Source: Daucus carota subsp. sativus
Taxonomy: Eukaryota; Streptophyta; Magnoliopsida; Apiales; Apiaceae
Direction of reading: 5' to 3'
Assembly: GCF_001625215.2 (NCBI RefSeq)
Contig: NC_030382.2
Location: forward strand, 36,132,610-36,196,609
Length of the DNA: 64,000 nt
Made by a program: the position numbers and the translations under genes. The notes under the pieces are model-generated. The model saw only the letters and a program-made list of their open reading frames with translations, searched no databases and was not told the DNA's origin. Shown in pieces: positions 10,180 to 22,124 of the stretch (positions are counted from its first letter, which is position 1; the number at the start of each line of letters is the position of its first letter).

Positions 10180-13100
10180 ATGGCTAAGCGTGAGATGTCA
10201 AGCACTCTAAAGAACTTGAAGGTACACTAGAAAATACCCATATATCATATTCTTGATTTTTGTGTGTCAGCATGATTGAAGTGTGAAAATTCGAAGTGGG
10301 TGTGGAGATTTTTGGCTAAAGATTGTATCTTTTTGGCTCAATTTGTTAAATTCTTGTTTTTAATTGCAGTTTATGCAAAGGGCTACAAAGAGGGAGGAGA
10401 TATCCAAGAAAGTGGAAGAGGAAGTAGGAGTGGTTCCTGATGGGAACTTTCCGGTTTCGAACATTCCCCGAAAATGGTACAAAATAATTTGCTTTCTTTG
10501 TTTGATTGTTTAATTTGAATGATTTTTGTACTTCAGTTATTGTGTTACCTATCACTAGGATTGTAGCCTAGCAAATATTTCATGAAGAATTAATACTGAC
10601 ATAAAGAATAGGAAATTGAACTCCGGGTGTTGTTAAAGGCGCTCTTCTTCGAGAGGTGCCCTGACCTCCCTTGGATGCTAGGTGACCTGAAAGAGGTGCT
10701 TGGTGGAGGCAAGTTGTGAGCTAGTTTGACCTTTTCTTTCAAAAACAACTGTGGGCTGGCCCAATCCCCAAACTCCTCTTACCGTTGCAATAACTTTGAC
10801 ATTTTACTGCCTTACTCTTATTTTACATTAGCTTATTAAGGCGTAAACAACTACATTTTCTTTATTAGTTGGGGCCAGGCATTTCCCTGCAACAAGATTG
10901 CTTTATTAGTTAGTTAATTAATTTGTGTAATTCCTGGTCAAATTCATCGAAATACTACTGTGTAAGATGCCTGCAATTACTTTTCTCACGCCATTTTCCC
11001 TTCTTTTTTTTTTATTACATTGCCATTTTCCCCTCATTTGCTTATTGGGGCTTGCTTTATTTCTTCTTGTGGCTGCTTCAGTCTCCGTCTTCGATCACCT
11101 GCCTAGGCTTGCTCCTGCCTGTGTTTATCACGTTGGTAAGTCAAGTCGATGGAGGTCCAGCGTGTCGACTAGTCAATATATCACTAATAATAAGCTGGAT
11201 AATATAGACTTATTTGTATCTTATACATGTGTTTTTTCACAACATTTCCGTTTCCCATATGTATATTGATTATAAAATAGAAATAATAATTACAAACATA
11301 TCTTTTTTCTTCCATCCAATATGCACCTATATGTGTCCTCTGACTATAAATATATATACACAAAACACATATAAATTCTCAACACATTAACACACGTAAA
11401 TCCTCAACACATTAACACACACACACAACATGACTATAAATATATATACACAATATGAAATCCACTTTCCCACTGAATCAATGATGTAGTTGTTTACAGT
11501 GTTACTTGTGAAACATTGAGGGAGTTTAAAGAATTTATTTATTTCAATTCAAAAGCTGCCTTTTGGTGATGCCTGCTTACGCCGTACATACTGTAGAATT
11601 TATTAGAAAGCTTATGGTATATGTGGTGACTGACTATGGTACTCATATGATTTGACAGTTTTAAAATGTATCAAGTGAAGTAGGACTGCTTTTAAAAGAT
11701 CGGAAAAGATCACTGGATGGAAAATTAACTCTGGATCGCAACCTAATGGACTGAGGCCTAAAACAATTGGGCTTATTACACATAAGGCTAAATATTTAAT
11801 TAATTTTAACCTCACATGTAGAACTGCCGAAATAAACTGGCCCAACTGCGACAACTTGGGTAATCCACAAGCCCACCACAGGCCCCCAAAAGATCATGAT
11901 TTGTTGGTGTAGTTAGTAGTAGTACTTATGCTTATAAACTGAACTAAAGTCTCCACACTCCTCGATGTGGGACTGGGGTGTTACAAGAACATACAAGTAA
12001 ATGTACTTATTTTTCTGCAACAAATATAACTAAACTATTTGCTAATAAAAAAAACTTCTTTTATTTCCAACCTCCATGATTGAGCTTTTGGTAATTTTTT
12101 CATTAATGGGTTGTTGCACTTCAGTTTTGTGGCCTAGAAACCTGACTGTATGGTCTTTAGTTGCATTAAATTGACCAACTTGACGCTTGAAGGTTTTCGT
12201 CCATTTATGTACTTGAGTGCATTCCTGCTCATTTTTTACTCTTGGTCTGACATAGCGAAGTAGTTAAGATCCACATTTGATATAGTATGCTAGTAGATCA
12301 ATAATATCACGACTACTCTACAGCTACAGAAATCTAGAGTTATTACCAATATATTTCCAACAATTTGTTTGATATTTTCCTACATGTCACAAAATCTGTG
12401 TATGTCTGCTGCATTGTGATACAGTTCAGCTGTTATTGTGTGTGCATCATTGAAGTTAATTATAGACCATCTCAATATACCATTTATTTACTGTATCAAT
12501 ACTTGATAAGGTGCAACTTTTTCCTGTAGACTTATTGCTATTTTCCAGATTCTTTATCATGGCTTTAGCTATTTCTCCCTGAGCATGTAATTTACCTCAC
12601 ATATTTTTTTTTGTTCTACTCATTACTACCTAGGAATTTGTAGGGTGTAGCACTGTAAGAATAGTTCTATATGGAGAGAGCTTGAGCTGTATGAATATAT
12701 CTGATCATGTTTTAATCTTAGGTTATGGACTGCCATCTGAAGTCTAATTTATTGTCAGTTTTTAGTGTATGTGAATAAGTTTGAACTTTGCATTTTGGAT
12801 TAATAAAGACGGTATTTACCTTAAACATTCAGACAGCTTTTGCTAGCTCAATTTTTTTAATAACAATTTGTGTAACCTCTCTAATTGCAATATCTTTGTA
12901 AGTTCATCTCATGTCTGGTACTTAATATAATATTATGTAATATCTTTACTTGCAGTGTGGTCATTATGGAAGGGGATCCTCAGCCTGGTGCGACAAGGGG
13001 ACGGATGTCGTTTTTGAGTTTTAATCCTTCTGTTGATGTGAGTATAATGGTTGTCTCAAAAAACACAATTATTTACCTTGTAGTCTTTTATATTCTCTGC

Positions 13101-14016
13101 TAATGTCAAAGTCTTGGTAGAAACTGAATGGAGAATCTGCTAACACTTACCAACCAGAGGGATCAAGTACAAATTCTGGTAACCAAGGCGGAGGAATCTC
13201 CAGCAGGTTGGTTATTTGTCCCTTTTAGATGCCAAAATTTGATGCTGTTTGTCAAAAGACTGTCAAACGCCCCCATATTGCATACTGGCTCAGTAAACTG
13301 AGTACTTTAACTAAGGGCATTTCCAACTGTATGCTAACTCATTTTCCTAAATATAATATAAAAAAAATTAGATATTAGTCATTTAGGAGATATATAGGTA
13401 GTGTCATCTCCAATAATGTCCCCTACACTCATTCGGTCATTCATTCGGTCATTCCTTATTTATATTAAAGTATCTCCCGTCACTATGAATACACAATGCA
13501 ATAGAGGGAAAAAAAAAGAAATTTTGTAATATTTTATAATAATATATTATGTAGAAGAAAATTTGGAGAAGAGAGATTACTTAAATATAAGGAATGAAGA
13601 GAGTGTCCTGTTAGTGATTTAGGGAATCACTGGGTCATTGTTGGAGCACTATTTTACACTCATTCCTTAAAATTTCAGTTTGGAGCATGAAATAGCCAAC
13701 CTATCAGACTTGCTCTAACCTTTTTTTGTTAATTACTTTTTTTATTATCCTAATGCTTATATTTTGCAGAGAGAATGAGTTTGACTGGGATGGATCAGAA
13801 AGCTTAAAGATGGATAGGAATGATAGTGATGCCAATGAAGACCTTAAAAGGAAATATATCGAAGCAACTCCCGGAGCATCAAATCCCAATACCTCACCTC
13901 AAAAAAGTCAAGGAGGTCAAGCACCAACACCCCGTGGTAGAAATTCTAACAAGAAACAGAAGCATGGAAAGCTGGATTGGAATGTGCTAAGGCCTCCAAA
14001 GCCCCAAAACAAATGA
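10180..14016 (+). CDS. MPP6: M-phase phosphoprotein 6 (MPP6)-like nuclear exosome cofactor
   Basis: Exons are 10180-10221, 10370-10476, 12956-13037, 13121-13206 and 13770-14016; 564 nt, 187 residues, all phases agree. The two hallmark motifs of the MPP6/MPHOSPH6 family are present: LKNLKFMQRA near the N terminus (10-19) and GRMSFLSFNPSVD (about 65-77). In yeast and animals this small basic protein binds the Rrp6-containing nuclear exosome and promotes Mtr4-dependent 5.8S rRNA and cryptic RNA processing. The C-terminal half is low-complexity and ends in a Lys-rich segment with NKKQKHGKLDW, plausibly for nuclear location and RNA contact. Intron 2 is 2.5 kb and intron 4 holds a Tourist-like MITE. 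The gene neighbours a GRAS gene, as in Arabidopsis, where to my memory this family member was labelled SCL11 by mistake. Confidence 0.88.
11825..11985. mobile_element. Candidate solo LTR in MPP6 intron 2
   Basis: The segment starts TG and ends TTACA. It is flanked by AGAAC at 11820-11824 and 11986-11990, which fits a 5-bp target duplication. Its 3' part includes GATGTGGGACTGGGGTG, a phrase I associate with the ends of plant LTR elements. It is only 161 bp with no internal region, so it would be a solo LTR fossil of unknown family. A chance 5-bp match is possible. Confidence 0.3.
13315..13715. mobile_element. Tourist-like (PIF/Harbinger) MITE in MPP6 intron 4
   Basis: A 401-bp stretch starts GGGCATTTCC and ends with the near-inverse AGACTTGCTC. 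It is flanked by TAA on both sides (13312-13314 and 13716-13718), the 3-bp duplication typical of PIF/Harbinger. The terminal repeat is imperfect, so the copy is old. A clearer relative is at 59576-59936. Confidence 0.5.
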
Positions 14017-15628
14017 GTATAATCCAAGCAGGTGAGAAAATTCAAAGAATTTCTGTACCTTGTTACATGATTTGGCAATTATAAGTTAATTGCCATATAG
14101 CTTCAGATTAAGGGTAGCATAGGAGCTTGTGTAATTTTTTTGTTTGATTCTGTTTTAAGTAGTGGATTTGTGGGCAAGCTTCAAAAGTTTTTAATTATTG
14201 CTGTTTTTAAAGTTATTTATGTTTTTTACTTTCTTTGTCAAACTGTATGTTGTACTATGGAGTTCATAAATCAGAGTTCCCCTCTGCCCCTATAGTATGA
14301 CAACAATAAAGTTTTATAAGCATTGCTAGTTTGAATGGAGCAGTAAAACTCAATTTTCTATATGATTATCTTATGTAAGATGTTGATTTCACCCATTGAG
14401 GTGTTTGTAATATTTTGCACTATGACGATAACTATTCTTTTAACTGGGAAAACTAAGCGCTCGCCCTAAAGTTATGCCTGGATTTGGTTTTAGAGATCTT
14501 AGAACTCAAGAAATTGGATCCTCCTTATTAGCAGGGGTGTGCATTTGGTAAAAACCGAATTGAACTGTAATTTAATTCGGTTAACCGAAACTAGGAAAAA
14601 TGTTACGGAAAACTGAACCTAAAACTAATATTTCAGTTCTCGAAACCGAGTAGTATATCAATTAATCATTCGGTTTTCAGTTAACAGCGGTTAAAAAATT
14701 GAAATTGAGAAATCGAAATTCATAGTTTTGGCTACCAAAAACCGAATTGGAATACTTAATTTGGTATTCTAATTCGGTTCATCAAATCGAAGTTATTTTG
14801 ATTATTCGGCATGATTTTCGACTAACCGAATCCAATACTCACCCCCACTTGTTACTACACATAAGTTTTTTTTCCCTTCTCTTTCGACCCCGATGTTACT
14901 AGTTATCACTGGTGCAAGGTTTTTTGGGAATATTATGTTTTGAAGAAGTTTTAAAAATTGATTCGCCCCTGGTTCCGTGTTCAAACTTCAAAGTCTGTGC
15001 ATCAAACATTCAAATCATCTCCATTAATTTGGAGGTCTATCTGAGGGGTGCAAAATGATGATTGATCGACGTCAATTTAATTGTATTGATCTAGAAATAT
15101 AGAGTTCTACAAACTGTTTTCAGTTGCACAGTAAAACCGCTTTGAAACAACAGAAATTGTGAACTAAGAGCTACTTCCAACTCAGATGTGCAGTGACCAA
15201 CTGTGATATCAATTGTCATGCAGAAATTTAAAAGATGAGCCTTGATAGATGTTGTAAATTTTATATATTATACTACCTTGTTATAAAATCACAGCCAAAG
15301 GAGATAAATTACAGACAATTTCTATATCTCTTTATGTTCCAGCATCATTCTACATGTTATTATCTCTCTGTATGTTACAAGGTGCACAAACAATGTTTTA
15401 TGACAGGAAACTTCTGGCTTTAAAGACCATTTTGACTAGACTAATGAGCTACATAAACCAAAATCAAAAGATAAGCTTACACACCAGGAATGAAAATGCA
15501 ATACATATCTAGAGGCTGACTTGAGAACAAAATTTTGAAGATATAAATATATATCTTAAAACCTTACAAAAGACCTCAAGATCATAGCTTTGGACTCCGA
15601 CTTTCTATTTCATAACCAGTCACAACCT
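14017..15628. other. Spacer between the MPP6-like and GRAS genes, with a hAT-like MITE
   Basis: The first part is the MPP6 3' UTR. At about 14535-14849 a block begins AGGGGTGTGCATTTGG and ends CCAATACTCACCCCC, an imperfect inverted repeat. It is filled with AACCGAA/TTCGGTT words, as in many small plant hAT-like elements. I could not identify its 8-bp duplication. The GRAS and MPP6 genes converge here. Confidence 0.45.
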
Positions 15629-17926
15629 CTATGCAGGTACCCAACAGGAAACAGCATTAAGTATGCGACCTTTCCACCCTTGCAGCATCCAGTTACCATC
15701 TTCATCAAAAACGAAATCTTTGTGGAACCCTGACTTGACCTTGGACCTTAAACTTTCTATAAGTTCCCGGTCCAGTGGAAGTTGTCTGAACCCAGCCCTC
15801 AGGTTGCGTACTTGCCATTGCTTGTATGTCTCTGGCCTGTCAACCCTTTCTAAGCCTTCACATGCAATCACATTTATACATTCACGCCCATAGAACTCTC
15901 TCTCAAAATCCAATCTCTGCTTGTTTTCACGTGGTATAGTGTTCTCGAACATATCAAACAACGCAGAATAGTGAAAGAGGGCTTCCCGAAAACGTGTAAC
16001 AAAGAAGGGAGCATTATAGCTTCCATTAATTACACCATGAAGAAAGATATCAGGATTCAACTTCCTAATCAGTTTTAGAACAGCATCCCTCGGACTGTCC
16101 AGCACAACTGTCTCATCAGCCAGATTTTTAAACTGGTGAAGACAATTTACAGCAACAAACTCACCGCCCCGAATGTTGAGATCCTCCTTTTTAACTGTTT
16201 CCCACTTCTGTGTTGTTATAGCATTATATTCAAAAGGGACTTTAAAACGCTCACAATAATTAGCCAGGCGACGCCCTGTGTCGTCCACTCTTTCTGCCGG
16301 TCTGAAGCCTGGTTGTGGATACTCTATGCCAGTAATACGAAGGTTAGGTGGCCCATTAGATCGTTTTGAGAGAAGTTTGATAAGCATGGGCCACTGAAAA
16401 CCGTACTGGATACCAAAATCTATAATGTGGAGGGTTGCAGCATTTGAAGACTTGTCTAAAATCGTTTTATTTATGAAGTACATCGATATATATTTAAAAG
16501 GACTAGCTGAGAGATAAACCTCATATGCTTTCAATTTCTGAGCAACTGTGATCTTCTTGTTGGCTAGGCCTGCATAGATCTGGGTTCCTGTGCCAGCCAT
16601 GCGGGCTTCAAGGCCATTAGCAAATAGATCAGCCAACCTTTGAGTTGCATCACCGGTAGCAGATGAGTGCTGCCTGATTTGCTTTAGTTGTTCGTTTGCA
16701 GTCCTTCGATCACCTGCAGCGACAGATTGTGCACAACTGATCAGAAGAGTCCTCAAATCCACTTCTTTAGCCGTATTGCCTTTTTTCTTAGACCGACTCT
16801 TTCCACCCTTGGGTCCAGGTTGCTCATTTTCATGCAAGATTGGGCCAATTTCACTTGCTTCTTTTTTTTCTGGAGGCCCACACAGCAGAACTCTATCAAA
16901 CATTGCTAATAACTCAGTCTCCTCTTCCACATAAACTTCCGAATGCTTCTTATTCCTCTCATAGACAACACTATCCTGTCGCTGATAATGTTTCCTCCCC
17001 TTTGAAGTAGGGGTGCTGTCCTCGTCCTTCTCTACCTTGACGACCTCTTGTTCAATTTCCTTGACGACCTCCTGTTGAATTTCTTTCTTATCTGAAGGCA
17101 ACCCATAGTTATCCAAGTCAATAACTAACTGCGTACTGTTAGGAAGGAATTTACTAGCTTCCTCCATTCCTCTATTAAATTGTAATATCGACTCGCTATC
17201 ATTAAATATACTTTGAATCAAATCGGTGCTTGCTGCAAGATTTGCCGGGTCATTGACACTATTATTGAAGCTTTCTACTGAACTTAATGACCATTGCATA
17301 TTGCTCTCTTGAGGATAACTCTGTGAATTTGGTGATGTACTGTGATATGTTGAGTCACCAACCCACTGGGTACCAATGTAGTTTCCACCACTACTACTGA
17401 CGTTTGAGCTTCCCATAAAGTTTCCATCTGGGCTTTCAAGACAGCAGTTTACATTCACGGGCTGTTGGGAAGAAGCAGGGTATTCCTTGCCAATGACATC
17501 ATAGAAAGATTTCTCAGCTGCTTGCAAGGCCAAGGGATCATGAAACATGCAAGGCTTCTCCTCAATTTTATCTTCCATAAGTATCTGGTTAAGGAACTTC
17601 AGCACACCGTCAGAAAACAAACCATCATCAGAAGAATTTGTTTCCGAACTGCCAGTAGATGGTGTCGCATTTTTAAGGTCAGGATCTGGTGGATTAGTAG
17701 GAATATCCAATAAACTAAGACCAGAAGTTGGTTTACAACTCCTAGGGACATGACCTGGTGATTCAAAAGGAATATCCGACAAACTAAGACCTAAAGTTTC
17801 GTCTTCAAACTTGAACCCATTTGCAATGTCTGGAGATTGATCACAATCGGGTGAAACTAACTCGTTATCAAATCCAAAACCCTTCAACACTTCAGACACA
17901 TCACTGAAACCAGGATCCATAACCAT
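15629..17926 (-). CDS. GRAS-family transcriptional regulator (SCARECROW-like, SCL9/14/33 group)
   Basis: One coding exon of 765 residues. I chose the ATG at 17926 (MVMDPGF) over an in-frame ATG 42 nt further out because this subgroup's proteins open with MVMDP and the outer stretch is hydrophobic and likely leader. The GRAS domain fills residues about 388-765: first leucine-rich region with LLISCAQSVAAGDRRTA, VHIID-type core LHIIDFGIQYGFQWP (499-513), a PFYRE region with DIFLHGVINGSYNAPFF, and a SAW region ending in SCWVPA. The long N-terminal half has LSDIPF/LLDIP repeats and acidic stretches, as in SCL14, which binds TGA factors and activates detoxification genes. The partner here is inferred from the group only. 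A leader intron probably runs from about 17960 to 18511. Confidence 0.95.
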   Translation of the reverse strand: MVMDPGFSDVSEVLKGFGFDNELVSPDCDQSPDIANGFKFEDETLGLSLSDIPFESPGHVPRSCKPTSGLSLLDIPTNPPDPDLKNATPSTGSSETNSSDDGLFSDGVLKFLNQILMEDKIEEKPCMFHDPLALQAAEKSFYDVIGKEYPASSQQPVNVNCCLESPDGNFMGSSNVSSSGGNYIGTQWVGDSTYHSTSPNSQSYPQESNMQWSLSSVESFNNSVNDPANLAASTDLIQSIFNDSESILQFNRGMEEASKFLPNSTQLVIDLDNYGLPSDKKEIQQEVVKEIEQEVVKVEKDEDSTPTSKGRKHYQRQDSVVYERNKKHSEVYVEEETELLAMFDRVLLCGPPEKKEASEIGPILHENEQPGPKGGKSRSKKKGNTAKEVDLRTLLISCAQSVAAGDRRTANEQLKQIRQHSSATGDATQRLADLFANGLEARMAGTGTQIYAGLANKKITVAQKLKAYEVYLSASPFKYISMYFINKTILDKSSNAATLHIIDFGIQYGFQWPMLIKLLSKRSNGPPNLRITGIEYPQPGFRPAERVDDTGRRLANYCERFKVPFEYNAITTQKWETVKKEDLNIRGGEFVAVNCLHQFKNLADETVVLDSPRDAVLKLIRKLNPDIFLHGVINGSYNAPFFVTRFREALFHYSALFDMFENTIPRENKQRLDFEREFYGRECINVIACEGLERVDRPETYKQWQVRNLRAGFRQLPLDRELIESLRSKVKSGFHKDFVFDEDGNWMLQGWKGRILNAVSCWVPA

Positions 17927-18610
17927 GTAGTAAACAAATCCAATACTGAACCAAAAACCTAAAAGCAAGCATCAAAACAACTGTTATTTTATACAGCCAT
18001 GATTTGCATCACAAAAACAATAAAAGGAGAGACACAAAATCGTCGAATCACATACTAAGCTCATTACTCTGATCAGGTCACTAAATTTAACTACCTCAAT
18101 AGAGAGTTAAGAGAGGAAATTAACAAAATTACCACTAACATAGATTAGGTAGATATACAAGATTACCAAAATTAAACAAACATAAGAGCAGCAAAAATAA
18201 GGAAACTAGCCAATTTAACAGAACTACCCAACATCAAAATTACCTGAAAAAACATCATAAGTGTAAATAAAAGCAACTAACTTTACCCATGTACAGTACA
18301 CAGACAATATATCAAACAGCAATAGAGTCCAAGAAAATAATAACCCACCAAGAAACCAACCAAATTATCCAAGATTATCAAGATTACAGGCAGTAAAGAA
18401 TATACAAAGAAGCACAAACAAAATATTTACTTATATTTATCTAAAAAACAGCAGATGGGCTATGATGATATCAAACACAAGAAGTTTAGAAGCTGTAAAA
18501 TCATGGTTACCTGAGTGAAATAGAGAGGAAGGGGATGTAGGAACACAGATTTTGATTTGGATATTTGACTAAATAAAAGGAGTGATAAAACCAGAGACAG
18601 GGAGAGCCTT

Positions 18611-18620
18611 GTATTTATAC
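18611..18620 (-). promoter_or_regulatory. TATA box of the GRAS gene
   Basis: Read on the minus strand this is GTATAAATAC, a strong TATA box. About 90 bp further downstream, CACTCAG|GTAACC (near 18511) gives a donor site for a leader intron. The acceptor would be CTTGCTTTTAG at about 17960. Confidence 0.6.
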
Positions 18621-20203
18621 TTTAATATCTATAACACTGTATCTTATCATTATTTTGAGTTGAATATTATATTGGAAGGAATTGTGACTAGAAGAAAGAT
18701 CTACAGCATACCCTTGTTCCGGGAACTTTCTTTCAGGAGTTAAACTATGTCCATGTACTTGTACAACAGAGAGTGCAATATTAAATATTTAATCTTATTG
18801 TACTTTATATTAAGGTGGTGAGGGGCCTTATGTTTTGCGTAAACTAATCAAAAACAGTAGTATTGATGTTCAATCGATACTGCGGGAATATAATGTGTTT
18901 CGGTTGGAATGAATAAAAATGAAAAAAATGAAATGATATTTAAATTGTAATATTGTTTATTATATAATAATTTTTTCTTTCATCATTCCATTCGACATTG
19001 TCCCGACCTAGCTCAGCTTTGCATTGTTACTCGCGGAGTCGCAGCTAGGAGCAGCCTCAGGCAACTCAAACCCGAACAACTGCTTATTTTTCATCATATT
19101 TATTTTCAACCCAAATTTTATCATACAAAATTTGCATTCATTCATTTTTTTTTTAAATCATCCTTCTTAAATTTTATTATTTTTTATTATCTTTACTCAT
19201 TTCATTCCATTCACCCCAACCAAACACACGGAAGACTTTTTCTTAATTCCTCGTCCATTTTCAAACACAGTCTTTATGTGCTATATGTATATTGATATTT
19301 GCATAAAATGACTTTTTTGTCTAGTAAAAATAATTTTAATGTTAATTTTTCGTTTGACCGAACGGATTGCATGATCAGCACTGCATAACAAATTTTTAGA
19401 AAGGAAAAGATAGTATGGAACTATGGATGCATATTCATGCATCGGGAAATATTAGCATTGTTCGAACTTTTACCACTTTTATATATAAGACGGGATTTCT
19501 TTAGATCCATTTTCTGTTAGAAAACGCTCGAACATGCAGAGCAATTGTTGGACCACCAACCTGACTATCCTGACTATAATTTTCGTTGGTCAAACAAAAA
19601 GAAGGTGTGAACATAGAATTTAATAAAAAACACAAAGTCATCGGTGAAAAATAAAATAATATCGCCCCGAAGTTACTTGGGTAGCAAGATGCTGTTAATT
19701 GTTACTCCAATTCTTTTATCCCAGGGGACATGTATTTAGAAATTCTATAAAATTTAAACTTTTTGACAAAAATTTAATATTTAATTATATTTAAAATTTT
19801 AAACATAATTTATGAAATTATATTTTATATACATCTTTTAATATTTGTTAAATAGTATAAAAAGATAAAAGGAACAAAGACAGTAATTATTTTACGCATT
19901 ATGATCCTCTTATCTCACTTATATTGTATGGTACCAAAAACATAAAAAAAAATTATCATGACTTAATTTATTAAAATGAAAAATATGGCATCAATCAGTT
20001 ATACGTGATAACCGATCCTTGTTATAGAGTATACACGAACACGGGATCAGTTGTAAAATAGAATCTTGTAACACCATTTATTTATGTTTTTTTCATTATT
20101 TATGTTGGTCAAAGGTGTTAAGTTAGTGACTTGTACTATACACCATTTAACAGTTCAATGAATCATGCAGAGTCCAGAGATCGAATTTCAATAAAATATT
20201 AAA
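18621..20203. other. Intergenic DNA upstream of the GRAS gene, with a possible MITE
   Basis: No gene is seen. At 18895-19228 a block starts GTGTTTCGGTTGGAATG and ends CATTCACCCCAACCAAACAC, matching the ends of the MITE at 5650-5919 and 31141-31420, although its middle (18990-19075) differs. The rest is unremarkable AT-rich sequence. Confidence 0.45.
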
Positions 20204-20396
20204 GGGATTTTCTATAGTGTGCCCAAGGGCACACAATAGTCCCTAACTCCAATAAAAATAACTCATTTTGATTGGTGGATGAACAATAAATGACTATGGC
20301 CCCCCTGCATTCACATCAACTCCACCAATCAAAACAAACCATTTTTATAGAATTTAGTGTTTAATGTGTGCCCTTGGATACACATTAGAAAGACCG
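20204..20396. mobile_element. Mutator-type MITE with 9-bp target duplication
   Basis: A 193-bp element with about 30-bp terminal inverted repeats. Both ends, read inward, contain TTTCTA and CCAAGGGCACACA at the same spacing. AATATTAAA occurs exactly at 20195-20203 and 20397-20405, a 9-bp target duplication typical of Mutator-like elements. It is non-coding. Confidence 0.8.
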
Positions 20397-20862
20397 AATA
20401 TTAAAATACACCAATCAGTGTTGTGCCTTTAATCATTAAACTCAATTATTCATACCCTTTCTCTCGTAGTCAAGTGCTGATTGGCTTCTTTTCAGTCAAT
20501 CAGGGTGACACTAGTGCTTTATTATTTTTCTGTTAATTATGTGGATAAATGAGTGATTTACTTTTTGAACCAACACTTTAACAACAATAATCAGATATAA
20601 TCAAATAATTTTAACCAGGTTGGGATTAAGCTGGCATAGTTGTCGCTCTCGGCAATTAGAAAGAGCTACGAAATACACTTATCAATATTATATGAGCATC
20701 TTAGCAAAAAATAAATAAATATTATATGAGCATTTGTTCTTTAAATTACCAATTACCAATTTCTCTTGTAAATACATGAAGTTTTGCTGAATATTAGTGT
20801 ATCTCCGACACTAGAGAACATAAATAACATTTTGTTGAATATTAGAAAAAATATAAATAATA

Positions 20863-21162
20863 CTCACTCCGTCCCAGCTAATTCTTTACGTTTGGTTTGG
20901 GCACGTAGGTTAAGAAATATGTATAAATTAATGGAAAAGATAAAGAAAAGTTGGTAAAGTGGTGGGACCAATGGTTTTTAATGTATAAAAATGAGACAGT
21001 GGAGTAAAAATAGTGTGAAAAGGAAGTAAAAGTAGTGTGAAAAGGGAGGAAAAGTTGAGAAGGGGCGGGAACCTGGACTACTTTTGGTAAGTTTTGAAAT
21101 GTAAAAAATTGCATGGAACATCCCAAAAAGAAACCGTAAAGAATCTGGCGGGATAGAGGGAG
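20863..21162. mobile_element. Stowaway (Tc1/mariner) MITE
   Basis: It starts CTCACTCCGTCCCAGC and ends with GGGATAGAGGGAG. It is flanked by TA at 20861-20862 and 21163-21164. The interior has CTTTACGTTTGG, and its inverse near the right end is decayed. It is about 300 bp and non-coding; the open frame across it is not a gene. Confidence 0.8.
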
Positions 21163-21630
21163 TATATAAAAGAAAAACACTACAATATGCCATTTTCCGT
21201 AGTAAAAAATATAGTCATTCATTCCATATTAGCTGTAAGCGGTCAGTAACATGATTCAAGATAATTTATTTTCTTATTAAAATAATATAATCATACTAAT
21301 CATTTATAACAATTAGAAATAATAATAACATATCATTATTATAAAAACTATCAATTCGTCGATTTTATCTAGTTGTTAAAATTCGAGTAGGTGGTAGACT
21401 GGTAGGGGCTAGAGAGTACTTCAGACTTCAGAGTTGATGGCAGCTACTAGTAGTACTTGGTTATGGTTGATTTAGTCAAACCATATTGTTGAAAGTCAAC
21501 AATCTATCTACTGATTCATGAATGCATCAACTATTTTTGCTCCCTGGTTCGGCTGCTCCGACTTCAGAAGCATGTTTTTAGGCGTACTGTCATTGTAGAG
21601 ACTATGTGGCTGTCTATAGTTTATTACTTA

Positions 21631-21933
21631 CTCCCTCCGTCTCAATTTATTGGTCCAGTTTGGAAAAAAAATTTGTCCCAAAATACTTGTCCCTCTCTTC
21701 TTTCAATACAAATTTATCTACATATTAATTGTGATTTTTTTGAAACTCAACATTATTCTCATTTCTCAATGCACTAAATCCCTATATTCATTGTGATTTT
21801 TTTGAAACTTAACATTATTCTCACTTATCAATGCACTAATTAATGATACATGAGATAAGATTCTATCTAACCAATTTTTTTCTTAATATGTGTGTTTATT
21901 CCAAAATGGACCTATAAATTGAGACGGAGGGAG
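21631..21933. mobile_element. Stowaway (Tc1/mariner) MITE
   Basis: It starts CTCCCTCCGTCTCAATTTAT and ends with its inverse, with TA on both sides (21629-21630 and 21934-21935). An internal near-duplicate phrase with GTGATTTTTTTGAAACT occurs twice (about 21730 and 21793). About 303 bp. Confidence 0.9.
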
Positions 21934-22124
21934 TATTTGCAAGAGAAGTTGGTTCAACTTATTTATGTAGCGTCTGCGAGGTACTTAAAATAAGGCTTAA
22001 AAGTTTCGAGAAAAAGCTAGGAAACCTAGTTTTTTGGGTTTAGAACTTATTATAACAAAATAAGTCACGAGTACCCAAACATTTTTAATAACTTATAAGT
22101 TCAACCCAACTTTTCACTTATATG

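Noticed and set aside
10600-10740. GC-richer patch with GGCGCTCTTCTTCGAG and GAGGTGCTTGGTGGAGG, considered as a SINE or tRNA-like element
   Set aside because: No A and B boxes in correct spacing, no A-tail and no target duplication could be seen.
15663-17753. Several plus-strand open frames under the GRAS gene
   Set aside because: They are antisense shadows of a clearly conserved GRAS protein and resemble nothing known.
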